The notes under the pieces were generated by a model that ran no database searches, was not told the DNA's origin, and was given only the letters and a program-made list of their open reading frames with translations. This document shows, in pieces, positions 14,658 to 22,421 of a stretch of DNA of 39,048 bases; within the stretch, counting starts at the first letter, position 1; each line of letters starts with the position of its first letter. Made by a program: the position numbers and the translations under genes. The DNA comes from Alphaproteobacteria bacterium. GTDB taxonomy: Bacteria; Pseudomonadota; Alphaproteobacteria; UBA6615. The stretch spans positions 1 to 39,048 of the forward strand of contig JAPUHN010000288.1 in the NCBI GenBank assembly GCA_027297685.1. Direction: 5' to 3'.

Positions 14658-16673
14658 TTACTCCGCCGGCGCCGGAGCTCCGCTGACCCCCGGCGCGTGT
14701 TGTTGTTTGCGGCGTGGTGCACCGACCCGATGCCGGCGGTCGGACAGCGACAGAAGTCCTCCGCCGACCATGACCAGCGCGCCGAGCCAAATCCACGGCA
14801 CCATGGGATTAATGAAGAAGCGGACCGTCCATTGTTCGGTGCCTTCCGGAGTGGTTCTGGAGGTGCCTAGCACCGCGTACAAATCGGCCATGAGCGTTGT
14901 CTTGATTGCGGCTTCGGTCGTGGATTGACCGGCGACCGGAAAGAACCGCCGTTCGGGATACATAACAATGGTCGCGCCATTGCGGTCGGTCAGCAGGAAG
15001 GTGCCGCGTTCGAAATTGTAATTCGGACCCCTGCCGTTTTCGACCGCCTGCAGGGTAAGCGCGTAGTTCTTGACCTGGGCAGTCTCGCCGACGGCGAGGG
15101 TGGTTATCAGCTCGCTGCGCCAGGCCGATGCGCCGGTGATGCCCGCGATCATTATCGCCAGGCCAAGGTGCGCCAAGGTCATGCCGCTGGCCGCCCGTGG
15201 CAGGCCGGTCAGCCGGCGCCAGCTTTCCGCTGCGGGTGCGGCGAACAGCTTTATGCGCGCCGACCATTCAACCAGGGTTCCGGTGGCGATCCAGGCTGCC
15301 AGTCCGATTGCGAACGGCGCCAGCGCCGGGCCGTCGGGCACTGCGATAAAGGTGGCCGCGATGGCGGCGATCGCGGCGGCGGCGGCTAGCATGAGTTTGC
15401 GTGCTGCGGCGCGTAAATTTCCCCGTTTCCAAGCCAACAGCGGTCCAATGGCCATCGCGGCGACGAGAGGCACCATGATCGGCGCAAAGGTGGCGTTGAA
15501 ATAGGGCGGTCCGACCGACACCCGGCTGGCGCCGCTCGATGCCGCATCGAGTATCAGCGGATAGAGGGTGCCGAGCAAAACGGTGGCGCTGGCCAGTGTC
15601 AGCAGCATGTTGTTCAGCACCAACGCGCCTTCGCGGCTGACCGGCGCGAACAGCCCACCGCCGCGTATAGTCGGTGCCCGCCAGGCGAACAGGCTAAGCG
15701 CGCCGCCGACAGTAACGAGCAGAATCATCAATATAAAAATGCCCCGCGCCGGATCGGAAGCAAACGTATGGACCGAGGTGAGGACACCCGAGCGCACCAG
15801 GAACGTGCCGAGCAGGCTCATCGAGAATGTCAGGATGGCCAGCAGAATGGTCCAACTCTTCAAACTGTCGCGTTTCTCCACGACGATCGACGAATGCAGC
15901 AACGCCGTTCCGAACAGCCACGGCATGAAGCTGGCGTTTTCGACCGGATCCCAGAACCACCAGCCGCCCCATCCCAGCTCGTAGTAGGCCCACCAACTGC
16001 CCAGGGCGATTCCACCGGTCAGGAAAACCCACGCCGCCAGGGTCCACGGCCGTACCCATCGTCCCCAGGCGGCGTCGATGCGCCCTTCGATCAAGGCGGC
16101 GACGGCGAATGAAAAGGCCATCGAGAAACCGACATAGCCGAGGTAGAGCAAGGGCGGATGAAAGGCGAGACCGGGGTCTTGCAGCAGTGGGTTGAGGCCG
16201 GTGCCGTCGGGTGGTGCGGGATTGAGGCGTAAAAAGGGATTCGAGGTGAAGACGATAAAGGCCAAAAAGGCGACGCCGATCATTGCCTGCACGCTCAGCA
16301 CCCGCGCTTTCAGGGTCGGTGGCAGGTTGCGCCCGAACACCGCGACGGCAGCGCCGTAGACCGCCAGGATCAACACCCACATCAGCATCGAGCCTTCGTG
16401 GTTGCCCCACACGCCGCTCACTTTATAGAGCATCGGCTTCAGCGAATGGCTGTTCTGGAATACCAGCGCGAGGGAAAAGTCAGACACCACAAAACCGTGG
16501 GTAAGCGCGGCGAACGCTAGTATCAGGAGGACCGCTTGGGCGACCGCCATGCGGCTGCCAAAGGCCATCAGCGTGCCGTCGCCGCGCGCTGCGCCGACCA
16601 TCGGCACGACCACCTGGACGCCCGCGATGATCAACGCGAGAACGAGGGCGAACTGGCCAATTTCAGCAATCAC
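14658..16673 (-). CDS. ccmF: Cytochrome c heme lyase subunit CcmF
   Basis: A 671-residue polytopic membrane protein, the core of the heme ligation complex. The tryptophan-rich WWD signature WGGWWFWDPVENASFMPWL is present, preceded by HPPLLYLGYVG with a conserved histidine. There are about 15 hydrophobic segments and a periplasmic domain before the last helix. A TTG at 16697 lies in frame, but the better start is GTG 16673. Its GTGA overlaps the ccmE stop, giving the same 4-bp coupling seen elsewhere in the cluster. The length matches the family (about 640-680). Confidence 0.95.
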   Translation of the reverse strand: MIAEIGQFALVLALIIAGVQVVVPMVGAARGDGTLMAFGSRMAVAQAVLLILAFAALTHGFVVSDFSLALVFQNSHSLKPMLYKVSGVWGNHEGSMLMWVLILAVYGAAVAVFGRNLPPTLKARVLSVQAMIGVAFLAFIVFTSNPFLRLNPAPPDGTGLNPLLQDPGLAFHPPLLYLGYVGFSMAFSFAVAALIEGRIDAAWGRWVRPWTLAAWVFLTGGIALGSWWAYYELGWGGWWFWDPVENASFMPWLFGTALLHSSIVVEKRDSLKSWTILLAILTFSMSLLGTFLVRSGVLTSVHTFASDPARGIFILMILLVTVGGALSLFAWRAPTIRGGGLFAPVSREGALVLNNMLLTLASATVLLGTLYPLILDAASSGASRVSVGPPYFNATFAPIMVPLVAAMAIGPLLAWKRGNLRAAARKLMLAAAAAIAAIAATFIAVPDGPALAPFAIGLAAWIATGTLVEWSARIKLFAAPAAESWRRLTGLPRAASGMTLAHLGLAIMIAGITGASAWRSELITTLAVGETAQVKNYALTLQAVENGRGPNYNFERGTFLLTDRNGATIVMYPERRFFPVAGQSTTEAAIKTTLMADLYAVLGTSRTTPEGTEQWTVRFFINPMVPWIWLGALVMVGGGLLSLSDRRHRVGAPRRKQQHAPGVSGAPAPAE

Positions 16674-17113
16674 TGTGCGGCTGCTCCGTCTTGCCAACGG
16701 CCGGATTTCTTCAGCGCGTCGGCGACTTCTTTAGGCATATAGGTCTCGTCGTGTTTGGCCAGTACTTGCGAGGCCACGAACGTGCCGTCGGGCTGGAGGC
16801 TGCCTTCCGCGACCACCCCCTGACCTTCTCGAAATAGATCGGGCAGTACCCCGGTAAAGCTAACCGGAACGGTGCGGGTCAGGTCGGTTACGCGAAACGT
16901 TGTCGTCGAGCCGGATTGTCGTACACTGCCGGCCTCGACCAAGCCGCCGAGCCGAAACAATTGGTCGCCCGCGATTTCCCGCTCGGCCAGGTCAGCGGGG
17001 GTATAGAAAAATACCAAACTGTCCTCGACCGCCGTCAACACCAGCACCGCGCCGGCGCCAACGAGCCCGAGCGAGGCCAAGACCAGGAGTAATCGTTGGT
17101 GCTTTCGTTTCAC
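16670..17113 (-). CDS. ccmE: Heme chaperone CcmE
   Basis: A 147-residue periplasmic heme carrier anchored by an N-terminal helix (LLLVLASLGLVGAGAVLVLT). His121 in the motif LAKHDETYMP is the residue that binds heme covalently, and Tyr125 is the usual nearby ligand. The beta-barrel OB-fold region runs from about residue 40 to 115. CcmE receives heme from CcmC and passes it to CcmF. Its start overlaps the ccmD stop and its stop overlaps the ccmF start, both by 4 bp. Confidence 0.95.
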   Translation of the reverse strand: MKRKHQRLLLVLASLGLVGAGAVLVLTAVEDSLVFFYTPADLAEREIAGDQLFRLGGLVEAGSVRQSGSTTTFRVTDLTRTVPVSFTGVLPDLFREGQGVVAEGSLQPDGTFVASQVLAKHDETYMPKEVADALKKSGRWQDGAAAQ

Positions 17114-17307
17114 TGATCGGCGCTTCCGCTGCTACGCCGATGCCGGCCACCAGCTTTCTCGGCCGCTTGCAGCGCTGCTTCATTTGCCCGTAGCTGGCGC
17201 GTGCTTGTCACCGCCATGAGTATCAAAATAACCGCCGTCAGCCCGAGCGCCGGCCAGACAAAGGCGGCGTATCCGCCCATATTGAGAAATGTCGTAATAT
17301 CTTCCAC
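17110..17307 (-). CDS. ccmD: Heme exporter protein CcmD
   Basis: A 65-residue single-pass membrane protein. The hallmark FLNMGGYAAFVWPALGLTA is at residues 7-25, and the helix continues to about residue 35, with a basic cytoplasmic tail after it. CcmD binds CcmC and CcmE and helps release holo-CcmE from the CcmABC complex. Here it heads the second ccm block and is separated by about 300 bp and a cytochrome c gene from ccmC, its usual immediate neighbour. Confidence 0.9.
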   Translation of the reverse strand: MEDITTFLNMGGYAAFVWPALGLTAVILILMAVTSTRQLRANEAALQAAEKAGGRHRRSSGSADQ

Positions 17308-17602
17308 GGCTTCGGCTCTTCTGGGTTTCGCGGCGGATCGGCCGCGATGTCAAACACCACCCGGTCATTCACTCGGTGTGTCTCGTAAGTCGGCAATTGT
17401 AGCCAAGTATATAAGATATTTAGCGGAATGCGCCGGTCTTTCCCACCGGAGGCCCCTCACATTGCCGTGGGGCGCAGCCGGAATCCGGCCTGAATCCAAG
17501 CGAAATCCGGGATGGATACGGGGCCGAATGGGGGACCGTCGTCTCGGAATAGGATTGGAGTTCGCCTTCGAGACGCGGTTTGACGGAAAATTCTAAGGGC
17601 CG
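17308..17602. other. Gap inside the ccm cluster, no gene seen
   Basis: Some 295 bases separate the cytochrome c stop (17603) from the ccmD start (17307) on the minus strand. Reading frames here look non-coding (composition and no homology by eye). An A+T-rich patch near 17395-17430 contains TACAAT-like sequence on the minus strand and may hold a separate promoter for ccmD-I. A short GC-rich inverted repeat (GCCGGA/TCCGGC) lies near 17470-17490. Neither is strong enough to call alone. Confidence 0.4.
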
Positions 17603-17995
17603 TTATTGGGTAGCCGATTGTAAGTATGCGATGACGTTGTCCCGGTCGGCCTTTTTACGGAATCCGACGAACGGCATCTTGGTGCCGGGAATATAGTCCT
17701 TGGGGTTTTCCAGGAACCCGTCGAGTGTCTCCTCGCTCCACACGATACCCGACGCCTTAATCTCCGAAGAGTGGCGCCGATCGTAACTGAAGGCCCGTTT
17801 TCCGGCGGTAGCGCCAAACACGCCAAACAGATTGGGCCCGACTTTGTCGGCGCCGCCCTCCTCGACCGTGTGGCAGGCATGGCAGCGTTGCTGAAAAGTA
17901 ACTTCGCCCTTTTTGACGTCGCCTTCGGCGTGGCCGGGCGCCGCGCCGGTCGTCAGCGCGAGGAACATCGCAGCTATCGCGAGGATAAATTTCAT
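17603..17995 (-). CDS. Soluble class I cytochrome c
   Basis: A periplasmic monoheme cytochrome of about 130 residues. A signal peptide ([23 protein letters not shown]) is followed by the heme motif CHACH. The axial methionine lies in GTKMPFVGF about 65 residues later, and the terminal helix [10 protein letters not shown] is typical of the c2/mitochondrial-c type, so it probably shuttles electrons in respiration. Two ATGs compete (18001 and 17995). The AGAAAG element sits six bases before the second, which I chose. It begins 35 bp after the ccmC stop and so is probably co-transcribed with ccmABC, whose machinery its own maturation needs. Confidence 0.92.
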   Translation of the reverse strand: MKFILAIAAMFLALTTGAAPGHAEGDVKKGEVTFQQRCHACHTVEEGGADKVGPNLFGVFGATAGKRAFSYDRRHSSEIKASGIVWSEETLDGFLENPKDYIPGTKMPFVGFRKKADRDNVIAYLQSATQ

Positions 17996-18030
17996 CGTCA
18001 TCTTTCTGGTCAGGTGTGGTTGCTCGGGTG

Positions 18031-18750
18031 CTATTCCGCCGCCCGGAGGCGCAACGCGCGCGCCTTACTGGCGGCCAAGTCGGCGCGCATGCGCACCAGC
18101 AGCATGGTCACAAAATACAGAGAGAACGCCACGCCCATCAGCAGCAACGGTGTCAGCATCGAAGGGTCGATGGCCGGTCCGTCGAGGCGGGTCAGACTGG
18201 CCGGCTGGTGCAACGTGTTCCACCAATCGACAGAGAATTTGATGATCGGGATGTTGACGAACCCGACCAATGCCAGGATTGCCGCTGCCTTGGCGCCGCG
18301 TGCCGGATTGTCGAAGGCGTGGGTCAGGGAAATATGGCCCAAATAGAGAAACAGCAGAACCAGAACCGAAGTCAGCCGCGCGTCCCACACCCACCAGGTA
18401 CCCCAGGTGGGTTTGCCCCAAAGGCTGCCGGTGGCCAGAACGATGACAGTAAAGCCAGCGCCCAAGGGAGCTGCCGAGCGTGCCGCGATGTCGGCCAGCG
18501 GGTGCTTCCAGATCAACGAAACGCCGCTCATAAGGGCGATGAACGTGTAGCAGGCCAGCGCGACCCAGGCCGCCGGGACGTGCACATACATGATGCGCAC
18601 GCTTTCGCCTTGCTGATAGTCGGCCGGTGACGCGAACAGCGCGAAATAAAGCCCGACGACGAAAAGAATAACCGTCCCTGTGGCAACCCACGGCAGCATC
18701 GTCGCCGCCAGGCGAGAAAAGCGGTTGGGGTTGGCGAAGCGATGCAACAC
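18031..18750 (-). CDS. ccmC: Heme transporter / CcmE-loading protein CcmC
   Basis: A 239-residue protein with six membrane helices. The WWD-type motif [13 protein letters not shown], flanked by a conserved histidine on each side, presents heme to CcmE. The reading frame starts at GTG 18750 with AGAGGAAAG about 15 bases upstream; no ATG lies close by in frame. It follows ccmB by 30 bp, and a run of ten A residues (coding strand) occupies that gap. The length matches the family. Confidence 0.94.
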   Translation of the reverse strand: MLHRFANPNRFSRLAATMLPWVATGTVILFVVGLYFALFASPADYQQGESVRIMYVHVPAAWVALACYTFIALMSGVSLIWKHPLADIAARSAAPLGAGFTVIVLATGSLWGKPTWGTWWVWDARLTSVLVLLFLYLGHISLTHAFDNPARGAKAAAILALVGFVNIPIIKFSVDWWNTLHQPASLTRLDGPAIDPSMLTPLLLMGVAFSLYFVTMLLVRMRADLAASKARALRLRAAE

Positions 18751-18767
18751 GGGTTGGTTCTTTCCTC

Positions 18768-18777
18768 TTTTTTTTTT
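18768..18777 (-). repeat. Ten-base A homopolymer (coding strand) just before the ccmC ribosome site
   Basis: A run of ten T on the plus strand, so A10 in the ccm mRNA, lies directly upstream of the GAGGAAAG ribosome site of ccmC. Runs this long are rare in a GC-rich genome. It may help initiation at the GTG start, or it may be prone to slippage. Confidence 0.6.
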
Positions 18778-18780
18778 AGA

Positions 18781-19446
18781 TTACTCGATAGCCTGGCGCA
18801 ATGCAGCCGCTGTCGCCCAGGGCGCGGCCGCCAGGGCGAGCAGCAGAAAACCGCCCAACACCATGAGCAGGCCGCCGAACTCGCGGCCGGCGAGGGCGCC
18901 GTCGACGACCAGGGCGCCGAAAATCAAAACCGGAATGTACAGCGGTAGCACCAGCAGGGAAATCAAGACCCCGCTCCGTCGCGCGCCCAGGGTCAAGGCA
19001 GCGCCGATGGCGCCGATCAGGCTCAAGGTTGGCGTCCCGAGCAGCATCGAGACGATCAACGGCACGAAGGCGGAACCGGGCAAATTGTAAAATACGGCCA
19101 ACACCGGTGCGGCGACGAGCAGCAATACGCCGGTCGTCAGCCAGTGGGCGATTATCTTGGCCAGGGCGACCAATACCATCGGCAGCGGTGACAGGACAAA
19201 CTGTTCGAGGCTACCATCCTCGTAGTCGGCGCTGAACATTCGCTCGAGGCTCAGCATCGCCGCCAGCAGGGCGACCACCCAGATCACACCGCCGCCGATG
19301 CGCGGCAATATATCGGGGTCCGGGCCGACGCCGAACGGAAATAGGGTCGCGGCGAGAATGAAAAACACCACCGCCATCGCCGCATCGGTGCCGCCGCGAT
19401 ACGCCAGCTTGAGATCGCGGCGAATAAGGAGCACGAGCCCGTTCAT
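18781..19446 (-). CDS. ccmB: Heme exporter permease CcmB
   Basis: A 221-residue ABC permease with six hydrophobic segments. The N-terminal LIRRDLKLAYRGGTDAAMAVVFF and the cytoplasmic-loop motif YEDGSLEQFVLSPLP are characteristic of CcmB. It works with CcmA to release heme-loaded CcmE. The true start is ATG 19446, which overlaps the ccmA stop by 4 bp. A frame extending to 19623 lies inside ccmA and is not coding. Confidence 0.94.
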   Translation of the reverse strand: MNGLVLLIRRDLKLAYRGGTDAAMAVVFFILAATLFPFGVGPDPDILPRIGGGVIWVVALLAAMLSLERMFSADYEDGSLEQFVLSPLPMVLVALAKIIAHWLTTGVLLLVAAPVLAVFYNLPGSAFVPLIVSMLLGTPTLSLIGAIGAALTLGARRSGVLISLLVLPLYIPVLIFGALVVDGALAGREFGGLLMVLGGFLLLALAAAPWATAAALRQAIE

Positions 19447-20087
19447 GGCGCCGCGTCCGGTAGGCCGAGCCGGTCGGCGTGTCCACTGAGCGCGTCGTCG
19501 AGGCGGCCGCCATGACTGGCGATAACCGCCACACCCTCGTTGGCCAGATGGGCCAGGATGGAGTTGGCGAGCATGGCGACAGCTCCGGGGTCGAGCCCCG
19601 TCGCCGGTTCGTCGAGCAGCCACAAGGGCGGTCGCCAGGGTGAATTCTGGCCGACGGCCAGGCGCGCGAGAGTGAGCCGCCGCCGCTGACCGGCCGACAG
19701 ATAACGCGCCGGCAAGTCGGCGAGCTGCTCGATACCGAACTGGTAAAGTGCCGGTTCGATCTCTGGATCAAGACCGTAAAGCCTGGCCCAGAACTCGAGG
19801 TTCTCGCACACTGTAAGTCCCGGTTTAACCGGATCGGCGTGTCCGATATAGGCGATTCGCCGGCGATGGGCTTCGGCGTCGGCGGCGATATCTTCGCCCT
19901 CCCAGGCCAGCGTACCGGCGGCCGGCGGCAGCAATCCGGCCACTATTCGCAATAGGCTTGATTTGCCGCTGCCATTGGGCCCCGACAACAATAGCGCGCG
20001 GCCGGGATTGACGGCGAGCGCGACCCCGGCGAACACCAAGCGATCGCCGCGCACGCAGTCCAGCCCTTTCACCGTCAATCCTTGCAT
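19443..20087 (-). CDS. ccmA: Heme exporter ATP-binding protein CcmA
   Basis: A 214-residue ABC ATPase. It has Walker A GPNGSGKSS, ABC signature LSAGQRRR, Walker B LWLLDEPATGLD and the switch histidine in IASHGG. ATP hydrolysis drives release of holo-CcmE from CcmCD. The start is ATG 20087; a frame extending upstream to 20225 reads into the terminator of the DUF1127 transcript and is rejected. Five G residues sit only two bases before the ATG, and a GAG lies nine bases before it. It is the first gene of the ccm operon, whose promoter should lie in 20088-20200. Confidence 0.95.
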   Translation of the reverse strand: MQGLTVKGLDCVRGDRLVFAGVALAVNPGRALLLSGPNGSGKSSLLRIVAGLLPPAAGTLAWEGEDIAADAEAHRRRIAYIGHADPVKPGLTVCENLEFWARLYGLDPEIEPALYQFGIEQLADLPARYLSAGQRRRLTLARLAVGQNSPWRPPLWLLDEPATGLDPGAVAMLANSILAHLANEGVAVIASHGGRLDDALSGHADRLGLPDAAP

Positions 20088-20200
20088 TACCCCCGGCTCA
20101 ATTTTGTCTACACGCCGCCACTGCGGGCGCGAACCTAGAGCGTATTCCGGTAAGTTGGAACCATTCTGTTGGCGATCGGGGCGGCGGATTGTGGCAAACC

Positions 20201-20234
20201 AAAAAAGACCGCCGGCTGGGGGCAACCGGCGGTC
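20201..20234 (-). terminator. Rho-independent terminator with C-rich loop
   Basis: On the minus strand a perfect 9-bp stem (GACCGCCGG with CCGGCGGTC) encloses the ten-base loop TTGCCCCCAG and is followed at once by six U residues (20206-20201). It ends transcripts arriving from the DUF1127 gene before they reach ccmA. It also forms the 3' hairpin of the proposed small RNA. Confidence 0.85.
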
Positions 20235-20278
20235 TCAGGCCCTGGATCAACATCGGCCCTTGGGGGTGGGCTAGATGT
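20201..20278 (-). ncRNA. Putative twin-hairpin small RNA (CcsR/cuckoo-like) 3' of the DUF1127 gene
   Basis: Two stem-loops lie in tandem on the minus strand, 15 bases apart. The 5' hairpin (20278-20250) pairs ACATC with GATGT and GCCC with GGGC, leaving the loop ACCCCCAA. The 3' hairpin is the terminator, with the loop TTGCCCCCAG. Both loops present a run of five unpaired C residues. Known alphaproteobacterial CcsR/cuckoo RNAs are short, have two hairpins with C-rich anti-Shine-Dalgarno loops, and can be processed from the 3' end of a DUF1127 mRNA, as in Rhodobacter. Layout and position agree. The loop sequence CCCCC differs from the usual CCUCC type. The 5' end is unknown and may lie anywhere up to the DUF1127 stop at 20415. 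Confidence 0.55.
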
Positions 20279-20414
20279 CGGAGGCTGACCGGTCGTGCCC
20301 GATGGAGTAGACACGTCCGGCAGCTTCAATATGGGTCGGCGATTTGGCGACAGTTGGGTGTTTTTGCGGCGGAATTGTGATTTCAGTGGCAACTAATACG
20401 CGGTGTTTTGTTGC

Positions 20415-20711
20415 TTAAATCCAAAACCCCGGCGGGTGCGGGGCTCGCTCGGCGTCGGCGCGCGAAATTCCAATATCGCTCAATTGCCGATCGTCGAGCG
20501 CCCGCAGTTCGCGCTGCCAGCGACGCCGCAGACTATGGTTCCACAGGGCCGTTATCAACCGATCCAATGTGTTGGTCGATTGCGTAATATCCAACACTTC
20601 GGGATTCGTGCGGCCCTGGCCAACAGACCAAACCGCCTTCTTAAATGTGGTGACGGGGCGAAGCCGTGAAGGGGCAAAGCGGCCCACCGGTGAAGTTAAT
20701 GTCTGAGTCAT
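20415..20711 (-). CDS. Small DUF1127 (YjiS-like) protein
   Basis: A 98-residue protein. Its C-terminal 40 or so residues match the arginine-rich DUF1127 domain (RRRWQRELRALDDRQLSDI, then GISRADAERA). The N-terminal half has no recognisable domain. Such small proteins in alphaproteobacteria bind RNA or influence small-RNA turnover, and are tied to stress responses and phosphate metabolism. The start is ATG 20711 with AGGAG nine bases upstream; seven more in-frame codons upstream are possible. It diverges from a LysR gene and is followed by the twin-hairpin RNA, which suggests one regulatory module. Confidence 0.85.
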   Translation of the reverse strand: MTQTLTSPVGRFAPSRLRPVTTFKKAVWSVGQGRTNPEVLDITQSTNTLDRLITALWNHSLRRRWQRELRALDDRQLSDIGISRADAERAPHPPGFWI

Positions 20712-20759
20712 CGCTCGAACTCCTGCGTGCATTTGTATTCCTGGAATATGTGGTGCGAC

Positions 20760-20810
20760 TTGATATCAATCAAACGAATAATATTTATGACATTGATCAA
20801 AATATTTGAT
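20760..20810. promoter_or_regulatory. A+T-rich divergent promoter region with LysR-type boxes
   Basis: The 110 bp between the divergent DUF1127 and LysR starts are strikingly A+T-rich. They contain the palindromes TTGATATCAA (20760-20769) and TTGATCAA (20793-20800), and the inverted repeat ATCAAA-ATA-TTTGAT (20796-20810). The last contains a T-N11-A arrangement (T20797, A20809), the classic LysR-type binding core. It most likely serves autoregulation of the LysR gene and control of the DUF1127 transcript. Confidence 0.6.
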
Positions 20811-20821
20811 AGATAACAACG

Positions 20822-21694
20822 ATGGATACAACTCTTGAAACCCCGTTGCTGCGAACGTTGGTGGCGGTCTCCGAAACCGGCAGTTTCACCCGCGCCGCCG
20901 CTCAAGTGCACCGTACCCAGTCGGCTGTGAGCATGCAGATCAAGCGGCTCGAGCAGACGGTTGGCAAACCGTTGCTGGAGCGCGACCGCCGTCACGCCCG
21001 GCTGACCCGCGAAGGCGAGGCGCTGGTCGAGTATGCGCGGCGAATTCTCAATCTGCACGAGGAGGCATTGGCGGCGGTGTCAGAACCCGAGATCACCGGT
21101 CGTGTGCGGATCGGTACGCCGGACGACTACGCTGCCGGATTTCTTCCCCAGGTGTTGTCGGATTTTGCCGAGACCCATCCCAACGTCGAAGTCGATATGC
21201 GTTGCGAGACCAGCGCCAAGATTTTTCGTGCTTTCGAGCAGGGCGAAGTAGATGTGGCCTTGTTGACGTCCGGGCCCTGGCTGAAGGGCGGTGAGATTAT
21301 CCGCCGCGAACCGATCGTGTGGGCGACCTCGGTTCGGCACATGGTGCACGAACGCGATCCGTTGCCGCTCGCTGTGTTCGAGCCCGGTTGCCTGTTTCGT
21401 GAATCGGCGCTGGCGGCGTTCGACAAAAGCAGGCGTCCGTACCGAATAGCCTATTCCAGCGAATCCACCACCGGTCTTGTCACCGCCGCGTTGGCGGGTT
21501 TGGCGGTGACCGTGCTTGCCCGTAGCAGCGTGCCGGCGGGCTTGCGCGAACTGTCGCCCGACGAGGGCTTTCCGGTGCTGAGATCGGTCGATATCGCATT
21601 GCTGCGGCCGCCGCCCGGGCGTTCACGCGTGGCCGACCGGCTCGCCGATCACATCGCCCAGCGCGTGCCCATGGGAGCCGCCAAGGCCGCGTAA
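20822..21694 (+). CDS. LysR-family transcriptional regulator
   Basis: A 290-residue DNA-binding regulator. The N-terminal winged helix-turn-helix is textbook (LRTLVAVSETGSFTRAAAQV, then HRTQSAVSMQIKRLEQTVGK, about residues 10-50). It is followed by the linker helix and a periplasmic-binding-protein-like effector domain from about residue 92 (GRVRIGTPDDYAAGFLPQVL). The effector is unknown. It is divergent from the DUF1127 gene across an A+T-rich operator region. In Brucella and relatives the LysR regulator VtlR activates DUF1127 genes and a small RNA, so a similar role is plausible here. It ends 23 bp before a cytochrome b561 gene, which it may also control. Confidence 0.92.
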   Translation: MDTTLETPLLRTLVAVSETGSFTRAAAQVHRTQSAVSMQIKRLEQTVGKPLLERDRRHARLTREGEALVEYARRILNLHEEALAAVSEPEITGRVRIGTPDDYAAGFLPQVLSDFAETHPNVEVDMRCETSAKIFRAFEQGEVDVALLTSGPWLKGGEIIRREPIVWATSVRHMVHERDPLPLAVFEPGCLFRESALAAFDKSRRPYRIAYSSESTTGLVTAALAGLAVTVLARSSVPAGLRELSPDEGFPVLRSVDIALLRPPPGRSRVADRLADHIAQRVPMGAAKAA

Positions 21695-21717
21695 GATCTC
21701 GAGTACTGAAGGACGTT

Positions 21718-22398
21718 ATGAAATCGATTGTCGTTTGGGATCTGCCGACGCGCGCGTTTCATTGGGCGCTGGCGGCCTCGGTCATTCTCGCGCTGATCAT
21801 TATCGAAGACGAAGGCTTGGCCTATACGATTCACGTGATCCTGGGCGTCGCCGCGTTGGTGTTGGTGCTATTCCGGCTGGTCTGGGGATTCGCCGGTGGC
21901 GAACGTGCCCGCTTCACCGATTTTGTCGCCGGCTGGACCACCGTGCGCAGTCATACATTGCAGCTATTACGCTTGGCGCCGCCTCGGCACATCGGTCACA
22001 ATCCGCTCGGTGGTTGGGCGGTTTTGGTCCTGCTTGCGCTAACGCTGCTAGCCGCGACGACGGGGGTTCTAACCGGCGGTCTGCTCGGTAGCGCCACGGC
22101 GCGCGCCGTGGATGGTATTCACGAGCTCTTCGGCTCGCTGCTGCAGCTCATGGTGTTCATTCACATTGCCGGCGTGATCGTCGACTGGGTGCTGACGCGC
22201 GACAATATCGTTGCCGCCATGTGGCACGGGCGCAAGCGGATCGAAGATACCAGTTCTGCCGTCAGCGCGCGGGGCGGTAGCGTCTTGCTGGCTGCGGCCA
22301 TCGCGGTGCCGCTGATTGTGTTCGGCGGATATGTGATGACCCAAATCGACCTCACGGCGGCTCCCGGCCGATCCAGTTTTGATTCCGAAACCGGCTAG
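21718..22398 (+). CDS. Cytochrome b561 family protein
   Basis: A 226-residue membrane protein with four main helices and likely diheme b. It starts with the family's VWDLPTRAFHWALAAS segment, whose histidine is a heme ligand. Further histidines fall in helix 2 (TIHVILGV) and helix 4 (IHIAGVIVDW), and a NPLGGWAVL motif precedes helix 3. These proteins transfer electrons between quinones or periplasmic donors, for example to periplasmic cytochromes. An extra C-terminal hydrophobic segment follows. The start is ATG 21718, with AAGGACG upstream. It is likely co-transcribed with the LysR gene. Confidence 0.87.
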   Translation: MKSIVVWDLPTRAFHWALAASVILALIIIEDEGLAYTIHVILGVAALVLVLFRLVWGFAGGERARFTDFVAGWTTVRSHTLQLLRLAPPRHIGHNPLGGWAVLVLLALTLLAATTGVLTGGLLGSATARAVDGIHELFGSLLQLMVFIHIAGVIVDWVLTRDNIVAAMWHGRKRIEDTSSAVSARGGSVLLAAAIAVPLIVFGGYVMTQIDLTAAPGRSSFDSETG

Positions 22399-22421
22399 TA
22401 TCCCGATGTTTAACGCGTTCG

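Noticed and set aside
17201-17596. A 131-codon plus-strand frame across the ccmD-cytochrome c gap
   Set aside because: It overlaps ccmD antisense, has no motif or ribosome site, and its composition looks random.
18781-19623. A longer version of ccmB starting at 19623
   Set aside because: The added 59 residues are arginine-rich and lie within ccmA; the ATG at 19446 has the 4-bp overlap seen through the cluster.
20135-20392. An 85-codon minus-strand frame between ccmA and the DUF1127 gene
   Set aside because: It spans both hairpins and the U tract, has proline/serine-rich random composition and no ribosome site; the region is better explained as RNA.
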